Below are positions 53,771-63,323 of a stretch of 63,323 nucleotides of DNA, piece after piece. A program made the position numbers and the translations under genes. Source of the stretch: Chthoniobacteraceae bacterium. Its GTDB lineage: Bacteria; Verrucomicrobiota; Verrucomicrobiia; Chthoniobacterales; Chthoniobacteraceae. Below the pieces are notes generated by a model. That model did not search any database. It worked only from the letters and a program-made list of their open reading frames with translations, and was not told the DNA's origin. The stretch is from positions 1 through 63,323 of the forward strand of contig CANJNZ010000019.1 of the NCBI GenBank assembly GCA_947476045.1. Reading direction: 5' to 3'. Numbering within the stretch: position 1 is the stretch's first letter; every line of letters begins with the position of its first letter.

Positions 53771-56700
53771 ATGAAACCAATTTTTCTCCGGCGTCACGCA
53801 CGTGCCATTCGTATTTGTGCGGTTCCGTTTGCAGCTTTGTTTGCGGTGGGCGCATCGGCGGCGAACATTTCGTGGACGGGTGCGACGGATGCGGTGTGGA
53901 GCACGGGCGGAAATTGGGTAGGCGGAGTTGCGCCTGCACCGGCTGACACGGCGGTGTTTGATGCGGGTTCGCTGGCAAATTTGACGACATCGTTAGGGAC
54001 GAACTTTTCTGTGCTCGGTTTGAAAGTGACGTCACCAGCGGGAGCGGTGACGATTGCGGGCGGAAATACGCTGACGCTTGCGGGCGGTGGTATTGATATG
54101 AGTGCGGCGTCGCAGGATTTGACGGTGAGTGCGCTGGTGGCGCTGGCGGCGAATCAATCTTGGGATGTGGCTGCCGGACGGACGTTGACGGCGAGTGGCG
54201 CAGTCAGCGGCGCGGTTAATCTGACGAAAATCGGCGCCGGTAAGCTGGTGCTGTCGGGCACGAATACTTTCACGGGAGGAGTGATTGTATCGGCGGGCAC
54301 GTTGCGGGCGCAGGGGAATGCGAATGCGCTGGGAACGGGCGTGGCGACTTTGAGTATATCCGGCGGACGGCTGGAACTGGCGAATGACAACGCGCTTGGT
54401 TTTAACCGCAATACGACAATTTCCGGGAATGCGACGATTGTTTCGGATCGCGTCAATGCAGGGGCGGGCGTGACGCATACGTTGGGGACGTTATCTATCG
54501 GTGGAAATACGTTGAGCACTGCGATGGGTGCGAATGTGAACAGCGGGACGGCGGGCGTGACGTTCGGCGCGACGTCGCTGACGGGCGCGGCGGTTTTCAA
54601 TGTTGGCTTCGGGACGCAACTGACGCTGGGGGCGGTTGCGGACAATGGTAATACGGCGACGCTACGCGGTGGGGGAAATTTCACACAATCAGGAGCATGG
54701 GGGAATGGGGCGGGCGGGTTGACTTTGGAAACCGACTACACGGGTGTTGCGACGCTAAATCAGGCGAATACTTTCACTGGCACGGTCACGGTTAAAAACG
54801 GCGTTCTGGTGGCGAATACGAACGCGGGTGCACTGGGCCTTGGTCTGCTGGATTTGCGTGGGGGCGTTCTGGATTTCAACAATGCGTCCGATTTGGCATT
54901 TAACATAGCCACGATTCTGAACGGAAACGGTCTAATCGTTTCGGAGAAGAACGCCGCGGGCGCGGGCGGGAGCTACACACTCGGCGCGCTGAATGTGAAC
55001 GGCGCATACACGCTCACGATTCGTGCAGGCAATGTGAACAGCGGCACGGCGGGGCTCGTTTTCGGTGCGACGACGTTCAACGGCGATGCGACCGTTGACA
55101 CATGGAACCCCACGATCATCAACAGCAGTAACGCCGGTCCCGGCAGTGTGCAGGTGACTTTCGGCCCGGTGACGGGAAACGGATTTTCGCTGACGAAAGT
55201 CGGCTCGGGCACGCTGCTGAGCACACAGTCGAGCGGCACACCGTTTGGAAATGGCAACGTCGTCCTTCACGGCGGCAGACTTTCCATCGCGCCATCGAGT
55301 GCGGGTGCCAATGCGGTGAACGGCGTCAACGCGGCGGCGGGCAGCACTTTCACCTACCGTGCGGGCACGTTGCAGTTGACCAGCAACGGCACCAGCCTCG
55401 CCTATACCATCGGCAATGCAGGCGCGGCGCCCGATAGCGTGCTAGCGCGCGTGGCGAGCACGAGGGGGACATTGAGCATCGGCGTCACTTCGCTTGCGAA
55501 TCTGCAAACGAGCGAGCAATTCATCGTGAACGGGCAGACCACGGCATCGAATAAAAACGGCGCTGCGAATGGCGCAGGGATCTATGATGCATCGGTCGTG
55601 GCGCAGGACGGCACGGGCGGAAGTTTCGTCGTTGCGGACACAGCGGCAAATGGAGGTTTCAAGCAGGCAGTCTACACGACTGCAGTTGCGGCCAGCGCGA
55701 TCCCGGCGAACACGATTTCCGATGTCACCAGTTCGATTGCGATCAATGACACCAGCAATCCCTACGCGCTGCGCGTGGGCGCATTCACGCTCACCAACAG
55801 CGGCACGACGACGGTGAACGGAGGCGCGGCCAGCTCGACGAACAGCGGCCTCGGCGGTGTCATACTTAATCCGACGGCGACGGTTTCTTCGATCACCGGT
55901 GGCACGCTGGCTTTTGGCTCATCCGAGGGTGTCGTGTATGTCGGTTCCGGCGCGAGCAACGGCTCGATTGCAAGCATCATCACCGGCACTGGTGGGCTCA
56001 CGAAATTCGGTCCCGGCACACTGACGCTGACTAGTGCGAACAACAGCTACAGCGGCGGCACCACGATCAACGGCGGCACGCTTTGGATTACCAATGAGGC
56101 TCAGTTGGGCACGGCCGCCAGCATCAACATCAATGGCGGTGGCACGCTGCTTTTGGGAGACGCTGCCAACAATCCTTCGCTGGCCGCTGCACGAAACATC
56201 GTGCTTGGCCCTGGAATTCAGAACATCGTGAAATGGACCCGCAGATCGGCAACCATCAACGGCGTCATCAGTGGCAGCGGCGGATTGAATTTTGGAGATA
56301 ATACCGCGTGGGGCGGTGATGGCGGCGGCGGCGGGCGGTTCACCTTGAATGCCGCGAATACCTACACAGGAGACACAATCCTAACCTATGCCGGGATCAA
56401 AGATCCCGGGATTGTTGTGGGTAACACGCTCGCACTTCAGTTCACCACGGTGGATTACAATACCACCGACATTCCGAACGGTATCAACGCCGGAAGCATG
56501 ATCATATGGGGTGTCGCCAACCCCATTGTCGGCGGTTTCAAAGGCAATCGTGACTGGAATATGTCCTACCAGAGCAATCCCGCGACGATGAACATCGGGA
56601 ACAACAATCAGGACACGATTTACAGCGGTGTTCTGAGTTCAACGAACACTTCCACCAAGCTGGTCAAAATTGGAACCGGAACGCTGACTCTTAAAGGGGC

Positions 56701-59700
56701 CAATACCTACGCGGGAGGAACGGAAATCCAAAACGGCACGCTCGTGCTCTCCGGGGCAAACACTGGTGCAGGGAATACTTTGATTTCCGGCGGCACTCTG
56801 CGTCTGGCAAACAACCTCGCCCTGCAAAACAGCGCGTATGACACCGCCAGCACCGGCACTCTTTCCTTCGCCACGGGCATTGATACGCCGACGTTCGGCG
56901 GATTGATCGGCAGTGGAAATCTGACGCTGCCAGCGAATGTCACGGGGCTGACTCTCAATCCGCCGGCACTCAAAACGTATTCCGGCCTGTTGAACGGCGC
57001 GACGCCAAGCATGACCGTCACAAAAATTGGCGCTAACGTCCAAGTCTTCACCGGGGCGAATACCTATATCGGCAGCACCATACTCACCGGCGCGGGTGCC
57101 ATGCAGATTGGCGTTGATCCCGTGGGAACCGTCGGCTCCATCACGAGCAGCGCCCTCGGCGTGGGCACGCTCATCTTTAACGGCGGAACACTGGCCTCGA
57201 ATAGCACCACGGCCCGCACGATTTTGAACCCCGTCGCATTCACCGGCAACGCCACGCTCGGCGATGTCACGAACACCGGCAAACTGACATTCAGCGCCAA
57301 CGTGGATTTAGGAGGCGCGGTTCGCACCATCACCGTCAACAGCACCGCGCAGTTTGATGGAAATTTCGGCGGCAACGGCGGCGGAATCACGAAGGCGGGC
57401 ACTGGCCTTTTGATTTTGAACGGCGCTGCAAACAGCAACAGCGGAGCCACGACCATCAGCACTGGCGCAATCCAATTTACCGGCGCGGGCTCCATCTCAG
57501 GCACCGGGAGAAATGTCACTGTTACGTCGCCCGGCGCGGTGGTCTTCGGACCATCGTTCGACACCCATGCCGGGGCCGACATTGCGGCGGCGCTCTTGAA
57601 CCGCATCGTCGCAACTTCCACGGGCGCGATTGCAGCGGACAACTATGCCGGCACGAATTTCAACTTCAACAGCGCAGGACTTACCGCCGCTTCGCTCGGT
57701 GCTGTCGGCAACGTGACCTACACCGGCACGCTCACTCCAAACGGCACGGCCTATCGTATCGGCGGCGGCGGCGGCACGATTACGATGGCGAACACGAACA
57801 CGATCACCGGCGTTGGAAATACGCTGACTGTGAATGGTAGCGCCATCCTCGGAGCGGCGAATGATTTCAACGGCACAACAACGATCAACAGTGGTGCAGC
57901 GCTCACGCTCGGCACAGGCATCACCGGCCAGAACGGTTCCATCGGCAGTGCGAGTGTCGTGGATAATGGAACGCTCGTCTTCAACAACGCCGACACTCAA
58001 ATCTTCGGCGCGGTGATCAGCGGCACCGGCGGCCTGACAAAAAATGGCGTGGGCAATTTGATCCTCAATGCGCTGGAGACCTACGCAGGCACGACTACCC
58101 TCAATGCGGGCACACTTACGCTGAATGGCGGCAATAACACACTGGCGGCGAACAAAGCCATGGTCGTGAATGGCGGAACACTCGACCTCGGCTCCAACAG
58201 TCAATACGTCAGCGCGCTGAGCGGAACGGGCGGAGTGATTACCGGGAATGGCGGAACTCTCACCTCAAATACAACGTCTGCCAGCACCTACGCTGGTTCG
58301 CTCCAAGGCTCTCTTAATTTCGCCAGAGTTGGCGCAAACACCAACATTCTGACACTGACAGGTGACAGCACCACCACGGGAGCTTTCTCCGTGATTGGCG
58401 GCGATCAGCCGCAATCGCAGGGGCCGGTTTTCGGCGGTGTGACGCTCAAGGACGGCGGACGCCTCTCTGGCATCACTGCGCTGAAGATCAGCAACGGGAG
58501 TCTCTTCATTGATAACTCGGGAACAGCAAACGACAATACGCGCATCAACGATTCGGCTACAGTCACACTGGATGGTGGTAGGATCATTTATACCGGACGA
58601 GCTTCCACCGCTTCGACCGAAGCCTTCGGAGCGATCACGGCTAGCACCGGAATGAGCAGCATTTCGGCAACGTCGGGAGGTTCAGGCAGCGCGCAATTAA
58701 CACTGGCGAGTCTGACCCGAAACTCAGGCGCAATGCTCAGACTGGAAGGCACGAGCCTTGGACAGTCTGGAAACAGCAGCCGCATCATCGTTACAGGCGG
58801 GCTCAGCGGGAATCTTGCTCTCATCAACGGTGTCGTCCCGGGCGTTTTCGTCGGGTCGGGCGGCGGGCCTGTGGATTTGGCAGGCTACAATGCGAATGGC
58901 TTTGGTGCAATTGGCACGGCTGGCTTCCCCGCCTACGTAGCACTCGCTGGTGCTGGTCCGACTTCCAATGTTTCCGGCGGCGGCACTGTCACAGCCGGCG
59001 GTCAGACCATCAATGGCATGACCAACGGAAGCATTGCCTTCGTAAACAATGATGATCTGCTGACGCTGACGAGCGGGATGATTGTCCGGGGCTCGGAGGC
59101 TTCTAGCATCGGCACCACCGCCATTCGCGGACGAATGACCTCGGGCACAAGCGAGTTGTTCATCGTGAAAACCAACGAAGGCAGCGGCGGTGGTCAGGCC
59201 GCCAACCTCAATTGCGTCTTCACTGATAACGGTGCGACACTCGTCAAACTCATCCTGAACAATTTCAACCGGACAAATTTGCTGAATCAGACTTTCAATT
59301 TCACCTCCAACAACACGCACACCGGTGGCACCGTCGTATCCGGTGGAAATGAATTGTTTCTTCAGGCATCCACAGCCGGCTGGACGACGATCCCTGCTGC
59401 GAATGATCCGACTCAGGGTCTGATTATCAACAACAGCACCGTCACGATGCAAACCAACGCGCAGCAGATCGCCGCAACGAACGTTGTGACTCTGAACGGG
59501 AGTTCAAAGCTGAATTTGTTTGGTGCAAACACACTCGCCAGCCTTGTTTTCAACAGCAACGGCGGAATCAATGCAGGCGGTTCGGTTCCTACGGTCACAG
59601 GCGGCACAACATTGACTATTGTCGGAGCAATAACTTCGAATCCAACAGAACCCACAGTTACGCCAACGATCAGCGTTCCGACTCTTGACCTAAACGCACA

Positions 59701-62700
59701 GGTCGCGGCGAGCATCAGCGTGAGCGCTTTGCCACAAGGCAATGTCATCAACAGCAACGGGACGCTGACGGCGTTGAATGGGTTATTGATCAGCTCCGTC
59801 GTCCAGAACGGTGGGATCACAAAGTCCGGCACTGGTGTTTTGAACCTCACAGGTGCGAACACATTCACCGGGGATCTAGTGATTGAAAACGGCGTGGTGA
59901 ACATTTCCACCTTCAACGAAAAAACCGCGGCAGGGCCGTTGGGACAGAGTGTGAATACAATCCGCCTCGGAAAGAGCGGCGGGCAGACCGGGATGATCGA
60001 ATACACGGGCACCAGCGTGACGAGCACGAGGCCTTTTACGATGGCGACGGGCGGGACGGGCGGGTTTCAGGTGGATGTGGGGACGCCGACGACGACGCTG
60101 ACGCTACAGGGTTTGATTGATGGCGGCGGTGGTCTGGTGAAAGCTGGGCTTGGCACGCTGAAACTCAACGGAGCTGTGTCGAATACCTACGGCGGACTGA
60201 CCACGGTGTCTGCGGGTGAATTGAACTTAAGCAGGACGGCGGCGGCCAACCTCATCCCGGGCGACATTCTCGTGGCGAGCGGGGCGACGCTCAGCGAGTC
60301 CAGTAACCCCAACCAGATTGCGGACACCTCGGCGCTCACGCTCGCTGGCAGCTATCTTCTCAACAGCCAGAACGAGACAATCGGCTCGCTGACGATCAAT
60401 GGCGGGAGCGTGACGACGGGCAGCGGTGTTTTGACGCTGGGCAATGCGGGGAACCAACTCACCATGACCGGCGGCACCTTTCTGCTGGGAACTGCGGGCA
60501 CTGCCGGAAAGCTCAATCTCAACGGGAATGTGGTCGTCAACAGTTCCTCGACCATCGCTGCCATCAACACGCAGAGCAGCACGCCCAGCACGGTGGATTT
60601 GAACGGCGGAATCCGGACATTTGACGTAGCCGCGGGCACCGGTGCGGCGGCTGGATCAGAAATGACGATCGCTGCACCGCTCACAAGCCCAAGCCCCGTG
60701 GGCGGCGGCATCATCAAGGCAGGCTCAGGAGCTTTGCTGCTTTCCGGAGCGGGCACCTACAGCGGGCCGACGACTGTGAATGCAGGCACGCTCGCCTATG
60801 GTGCGAACGATGTGATTGGCGCTGGCACCGTGACCGTCAATGGAGCCACTGCCATTCTCGCGCTGGGAACGAACCACAACGACAGCGTTGGAACGGTGAC
60901 GCTCGATGGCGGTGGCAGCATCACCGGCAGCGGCACTTCCACGCTCACAAGCACCGGCAGTTTTGAAATGAAGAGCGGCTCGGTCAGCGCGGCACTCTCG
61001 GGCGGCGGCATCCCGCTCAACAAAACCACGAGCAGCACCGTCACGCTCACCGGCGCGAATACCTACAGCGGAGCGACCAATGTCAATGCAGGCACGCTCG
61101 CGTTGATGGGCAGTGGTTCGTTGGGAAACACGGCCATCACCGTCGCTGGCGGCGCTACTTTTGCAGTGAAGCCGGGCAGCACCATCTCCGCCGGCACCAC
61201 GGGTGCGGGCACGGCCGGCGCGTCGCTCACGCTCAATGCGGGCAGCGCGTTCACGATGGCGGACAACGGCATCGGGACATTCAATCTTCAGCAGAACGAT
61301 TCCTTCGCATCAGCCGGCCTGGTAGCCAGCGTCGCCAGCGGAACCGCACCGACGCTCACTTTTGATCTCGGCAACGGCACGATTGATTTGCTCAACGTGA
61401 CGAAAGCCGCGAACACCAGCCTCGCCGTGAAGGGGCAGGTCAATTTCACGACGTTGACCGGACTCAGCAGTCTTACACTCGGCAGCTATCCTTTTATCAA
61501 TGCACTAGGCGGCGGTCTCGGGGCATCAGCATTCACGCTCAGCAACCCGCTCATCGTGGTTGGCTCCAGCGCCTATAGTTTGTCGCTCGCCGACTCGTCG
61601 CCCACGCAGGAAGTTCTGACCATCACTGCCTATTCCGGGGGCGCTGCGATTCAAAAATTTGACCGCACAGCGCCTGCGAGCCTAATCAACGTGCGACCCG
61701 GTGCGACGCTGAGTATGTCCGGCACCCTGGCGAACATTGGCAACGGTAATCTCAACGTCAGCCTCGCCAGCACAGGTGCGCTGAGCGTGACGGGCTTGAA
61801 TTCGGACATCAATCCAGTGACGGGCACGCCCGCCAATATCACTGGCACAATCAACGCCGGTTCGACCGCCGGCTCCCTCGGCTGGCAGGTCACCAATACC
61901 GACAATGGCGCAGCCAACCCGACAGCAAGCATTAGCGGAACCGTCAACGTCTATGACATAGCTAACGCAACATACACCGGCGGCACGTTGGTGCTTGGTA
62001 ACGTTCACAAGTTGGCGACCAGCAGTCAGGCGGTGGCCTTCGGAAACCGGGCTGTGACCGATTCGAACTATCAGGATTTACTGAACGTCTCGGCGACGAC
62101 GAACAATGCAAAAGTAACGGCAACCGGCTTCACCGGCCTGGCCGCAAGCACCGGCGGCAGCACCACGGGCAATCTCACATTTTCCGCCAACACGAGCGCA
62201 GTTGGCAGTCTCGCTAGCACGGTGACGCTGGCTTTGACGAGCAACGCCAACGGACTTGCCGGGCTGAGCAACGGAACGGCGAACGTGGTCGCATCACCAT
62301 CGCCGATCACGATCACCGGACAAGTCTATTCGGGCTTGATGGTTTGGAACGGCGCGTCCGGCGGAAACTGGAACACCGACGCAAACTGGAACGACTCGCA
62401 GGATGCCATTATCCATGCGGCACCGGGACTGGACGCTGCGTTCACCAACGTGGACACCGCAACCTTCGGCAACACCGCAGGTAATGTGAGTATCAACATG
62501 GGCGGCGCGGCACCAAGCCTCAACGCGATCACTTTCAACAGCACCGGCAGCTACACGATCACCGGTGCGAGCGCGATCACGATGGCGGGCACGACGCCGA
62601 CTATCACGGTCACTGGCACACACACCATCAGCGCGCCAGTCACCTTGGCTAGCAGTCTAGGAATCACGACGGGCACAGCGGGCGACACACTGACCATCGG

Positions 62701-63323
62701 CGGCATCATCTCCGGCACAGGCTTCGGCCTGACAAAATCCGGGGCAGGGGCACTCGTGCTCAGCGGTGCAAACACCTACAGCGGAGCCACGACGCTGAAC
62801 GCGGGCACTTTGAGCCTGGGCAGCAGCACGGCACTTGGAAGCGGCACGCTCGTCATCACCGGCGGCACGCTCGACAGCGCGACGGCCAATTTGATCAACA
62901 CGGCAAACAACGCTCAGAACTGGAATGGCAACTTCGCCTTCGCCGGAACCAACAGTCTGAACCTCGGCAGCGGCATAGTGACGATGAACGCCACGCGCAC
63001 TGTAACAGTGAGCGACAAGACGCTGACCATAGGCGGCATCATCTCCGGCAACGGCCTCGGCCTGACGAAATCCGGCGCAGGCAAACTTGTGCTCGGCGGA
63101 ACGAACACCTTCACTGGTGCGACGACGCTGAGCGCGGGCACACTGAGCGTTGGAGCGGACGGCAATCTCGGAAGCGCCAACGCACTCGTCTTCAACGGCG
63201 GCACCTTGCAAGTCACTGGCACGGCATTGACCTCGTATGCGGCGGGAGTCATTGGCAGCCATGCGGTCACGTTGACGCCGAATGCGACCGTCGGCTTCGA
63301 CATCGCGAATGTGGGGAACACAT
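53771..63323 (+). CDS. Giant autotransporter-associated beta-strand repeat (PATR) protein, 3' end missing
   Basis: One frame stays in phase from ATG 53771 to the window end (at least 3,184 codons). I checked the phase at seven well-spaced repeat motifs. It begins with a signal peptide ('RICAVPFAALFAVGASAA') and a start module 'NISWTGATDAVWSTGGNWVGG'. It then carries about sixteen PATR repeats of the form 'LTKIGAGKLVLSGTNTFTGG...AGTL' near 54217, 54720, 55190, 56000, 56330, 56660, 57015, 57390, 57820, 58030, 59815, 60130, 60705, 61015, 62730 and 63060. A second start-like module ('VWNGASGGNWNTDANWND') lies at 62339. Such proteins form long beta-helices at or beyond the outer membrane. The C-terminal anchor is outside the window. 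Confidence 0.9.
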   Translation, partial: MKPIFLRRHARAIRICAVPFAALFAVGASAANISWTGATDAVWSTGGNWVGGVAPAPADTAVFDAGSLANLTTSLGTNFSVLGLKVTSPAGAVTIAGGNTLTLAGGGIDMSAASQDLTVSALVALAANQSWDVAAGRTLTASGAVSGAVNLTKIGAGKLVLSGTNTFTGGVIVSAGTLRAQGNANALGTGVATLSISGGRLELANDNALGFNRNTTISGNATIVSDRVNAGAGVTHTLGTLSIGGNTLSTAMGANVNSGTAGVTFGATSLTGAAVFNVGFGTQLTLGAVADNGNTATLRGGGNFTQSGAWGNGAGGLTLETDYTGVATLNQANTFTGTVTVKNGVLVANTNAGALGLGLLDLRGGVLDFNNASDLAFNIATILNGNGLIVSEKNAAGAGGSYTLGALNVNGAYTLTIRAGNVNSGTAGLVFGATTFNGDATVDTWNPTIINSSNAGPGSVQVTFGPVTGNGFSLTKVGSGTLLSTQSSGTPFGNGNVVLHGGRLSIAPSSAGANAVNGVNAAAGSTFTYRAGTLQLTSNGTSLAYTIGNAGAAPDSVLARVASTRGTLSIGVTSLANLQTSEQFIVNGQTTASNKNGAANGAGIYDASVVAQDGTGGSFVVADTAANGGFKQAVYTTAVAASAIPANTISDVTSSIAINDTSNPYALRVGAFTLTNSGTTTVNGGAASSTNSGLGGVILNPTATVSSITGGTLAFGSSEGVVYVGSGASNGSIASIITGTGGLTKFGPGTLTLTSANNSYSGGTTINGGTLWITNEAQLGTAASININGGGTLLLGDAANNPSLAAARNIVLGPGIQNIVKWTRRSATINGVISGSGGLNFGDNTAWGGDGGGGGRFTLNAANTYTGDTILTYAGIKDPGIVVGNTLALQFTTVDYNTTDIPNGINAGSMIIWGVANPIVGGFKGNRDWNMSYQSNPATMNIGNNNQDTIYSGVLSSTNTSTKLVKIGTGTLTLKGANTYAGGTEIQNGTLVLSGANTGAGNTLISGGTLRLANNLALQNSAYDTASTGTLSFATGIDTPTFGGLIGSGNLTLPANVTGLTLNPPALKTYSGLLNGATPSMTVTKIGANVQVFTGANTYIGSTILTGAGAMQIGVDPVGTVGSITSSALGVGTLIFNGGTLASNSTTARTILNPVAFTGNATLGDVTNTGKLTFSANVDLGGAVRTITVNSTAQFDGNFGGNGGGITKAGTGLLILNGAANSNSGATTISTGAIQFTGAGSISGTGRNVTVTSPGAVVFGPSFDTHAGADIAAALLNRIVATSTGAIAADNYAGTNFNFNSAGLTAASLGAVGNVTYTGTLTPNGTAYRIGGGGGTITMANTNTITGVGNTLTVNGSAILGAANDFNGTTTINSGAALTLGTGITGQNGSIGSASVVDNGTLVFNNADTQIFGAVISGTGGLTKNGVGNLILNALETYAGTTTLNAGTLTLNGGNNTLAANKAMVVNGGTLDLGSNSQYVSALSGTGGVITGNGGTLTSNTTSASTYAGSLQGSLNFARVGANTNILTLTGDSTTTGAFSVIGGDQPQSQGPVFGGVTLKDGGRLSGITALKISNGSLFIDNSGTANDNTRINDSATVTLDGGRIIYTGRASTASTEAFGAITASTGMSSISATSGGSGSAQLTLASLTRNSGAMLRLEGTSLGQSGNSSRIIVTGGLSGNLALINGVVPGVFVGSGGGPVDLAGYNANGFGAIGTAGFPAYVALAGAGPTSNVSGGGTVTAGGQTINGMTNGSIAFVNNDDLLTLTSGMIVRGSEASSIGTTAIRGRMTSGTSELFIVKTNEGSGGGQAANLNCVFTDNGATLVKLILNNFNRTNLLNQTFNFTSNNTHTGGTVVSGGNELFLQASTAGWTTIPAANDPTQGLIINNSTVTMQTNAQQIAATNVVTLNGSSKLNLFGANTLASLVFNSNGGINAGGSVPTVTGGTTLTIVGAITSNPTEPTVTPTISVPTLDLNAQVAASISVSALPQGNVINSNGTLTALNGLLISSVVQNGGITKSGTGVLNLTGANTFTGDLVIENGVVNISTFNEKTAAGPLGQSVNTIRLGKSGGQTGMIEYTGTSVTSTRPFTMATGGTGGFQVDVGTPTTTLTLQGLIDGGGGLVKAGLGTLKLNGAVSNTYGGLTTVSAGELNLSRTAAANLIPGDILVASGATLSESSNPNQIADTSALTLAGSYLLNSQNETIGSLTINGGSVTTGSGVLTLGNAGNQLTMTGGTFLLGTAGTAGKLNLNGNVVVNSSSTIAAINTQSSTPSTVDLNGGIRTFDVAAGTGAAAGSEMTIAAPLTSPSPVGGGIIKAGSGALLLSGAGTYSGPTTVNAGTLAYGANDVIGAGTVTVNGATAILALGTNHNDSVGTVTLDGGGSITGSGTSTLTSTGSFEMKSGSVSAALSGGGIPLNKTTSSTVTLTGANTYSGATNVNAGTLALMGSGSLGNTAITVAGGATFAVKPGSTISAGTTGAGTAGASLTLNAGSAFTMADNGIGTFNLQQNDSFASAGLVASVASGTAPTLTFDLGNGTIDLLNVTKAANTSLAVKGQVNFTTLTGLSSLTLGSYPFINALGGGLGASAFTLSNPLIVVGSSAYSLSLADSSPTQEVLTITAYSGGAAIQKFDRTAPASLINVRPGATLSMSGTLANIGNGNLNVSLASTGALSVTGLNSDINPVTGTPANITGTINAGSTAGSLGWQVTNTDNGAANPTASISGTVNVYDIANATYTGGTLVLGNVHKLATSSQAVAFGNRAVTDSNYQDLLNVSATTNNAKVTATGFTGLAASTGGSTTGNLTFSANTSAVGSLASTVTLALTSNANGLAGLSNGTANVVASPSPITITGQVYSGLMVWNGASGGNWNTDANWNDSQDAIIHAAPGLDAAFTNVDTATFGNTAGNVSINMGGAAPSLNAITFNSTGSYTITGASAITMAGTTPTITVTGTHTISAPVTLASSLGITTGTAGDTLTIGGIISGTGFGLTKSGAGALVLSGANTYSGATTLNAGTLSLGSSTALGSGTLVITGGTLDSATANLINTANNAQNWNGNFAFAGTNSLNLGSGIVTMNATRTVTVSDKTLTIGGIISGNGLGLTKSGAGKLVLGGTNTFTGATTLSAGTLSVGADGNLGSANALVFNGGTLQVTGTALTSYAAGVIGSHAVTLTPNATVGFDIANVGNT

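Noticed and set aside
53771-63323. Numerous minus-strand frames opposite the PATR gene
   Set aside because: They are repetitive shadows. The plus frame carries the family motif at sixteen places in one phase.

Overview
This looks like a piece of a GC-rich, aerobic, Gram-negative Verrucomicrobiota chromosome (Spartobacteria/Chthoniobacter-like is my best guess; inferred, no marker gene is present). The basis is the gene mix: a giant protein built of autotransporter-associated beta-strand (PATR) repeats, secreted DUF1080, NamZ/DUF1343 and PQQ-propeller proteins, a sorbosone-dehydrogenase/cytochrome c fusion, a 'DPDGDGLTN' type C-terminal module, prepilin peptidase, an MlaFED-type lipid transporter and two RND/ABC-type envelope pumps. 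No rRNA, tRNA, CRISPR array, phage or insertion sequence is visible. Many gene starts lack a Shine-Dalgarno sequence and several are preceded by A/C-rich leaders.

Layout. 1-957: remnant of an NHL-repeat gene cut off by palindromic REP-like repeats. 958-7875 (minus): secreted TIM-barrel hydrolase, DUF347 and small membrane proteins, then two related HtrA-like proteins, one of them a pseudoprotease, with a four-helix-bundle protein between them. 8050-11264 (plus): MacA-MacB efflux operon split into adaptor, ATPase and permease. 11278-12225: ArsS-like radical SAM enzyme. 12321-13708: GH43-like gene broken by one frameshift. 13714-17226 (minus): PIN/TRAM membrane protein and an mlaEFD operon. 17267-22947: small protein, pgsA-like, NamZ-like, dGTPase, and acetate permease with its DUF485 partner. 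23140-26617: DUF1080 protein, PQQ propeller, type I phosphodiesterase. 26684-33257 (plus): heavy-metal RND efflux operon (CBA) flanked by two small Cys/His-bearing exported proteins. 33340-38664: glucose/sorbosone dehydrogenase-cytochrome c fusion, two tandem secreted paralogues, a double retropepsin-like lipoprotein. 38665-39051: non-coding, with a long interrupted hairpin. 39052-40221: prepilin peptidase.

40321-47617 is one tightly spaced minus-strand gene run (most gaps 3-8 bases). In transcription order it is an SPFH protein ending in an excisionase-type helix-turn-helix, a secreted protein, a solitary DNA adenine methyltransferase, a double zinc-ribbon membrane protein, trpD, a receiver protein with Asn at the phospho-acceptor position, and an SGNH hydrolase. 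The first four are my best candidate for an undescribed system: the SPFH and zinc-ribbon parts resemble Bacillus YdjI/YdjG membrane-stress proteins, but here they are linked to a DNA methyltransferase and a DNA-binding-like domain.

47705-53602 (minus): hisD, a leucine-rich-repeat membrane protein whose upstream part is a 31-unit, 21-bp repeat array open on both strands and carrying covarying palindromes, a TPR/EF-hand secreted protein, a DUF2278-like protein and a deoxyhypusine-synthase-like enzyme. 53771 to the right end (plus): one uninterrupted frame of at least 3,184 codons encoding the giant PATR protein, which runs off the window.
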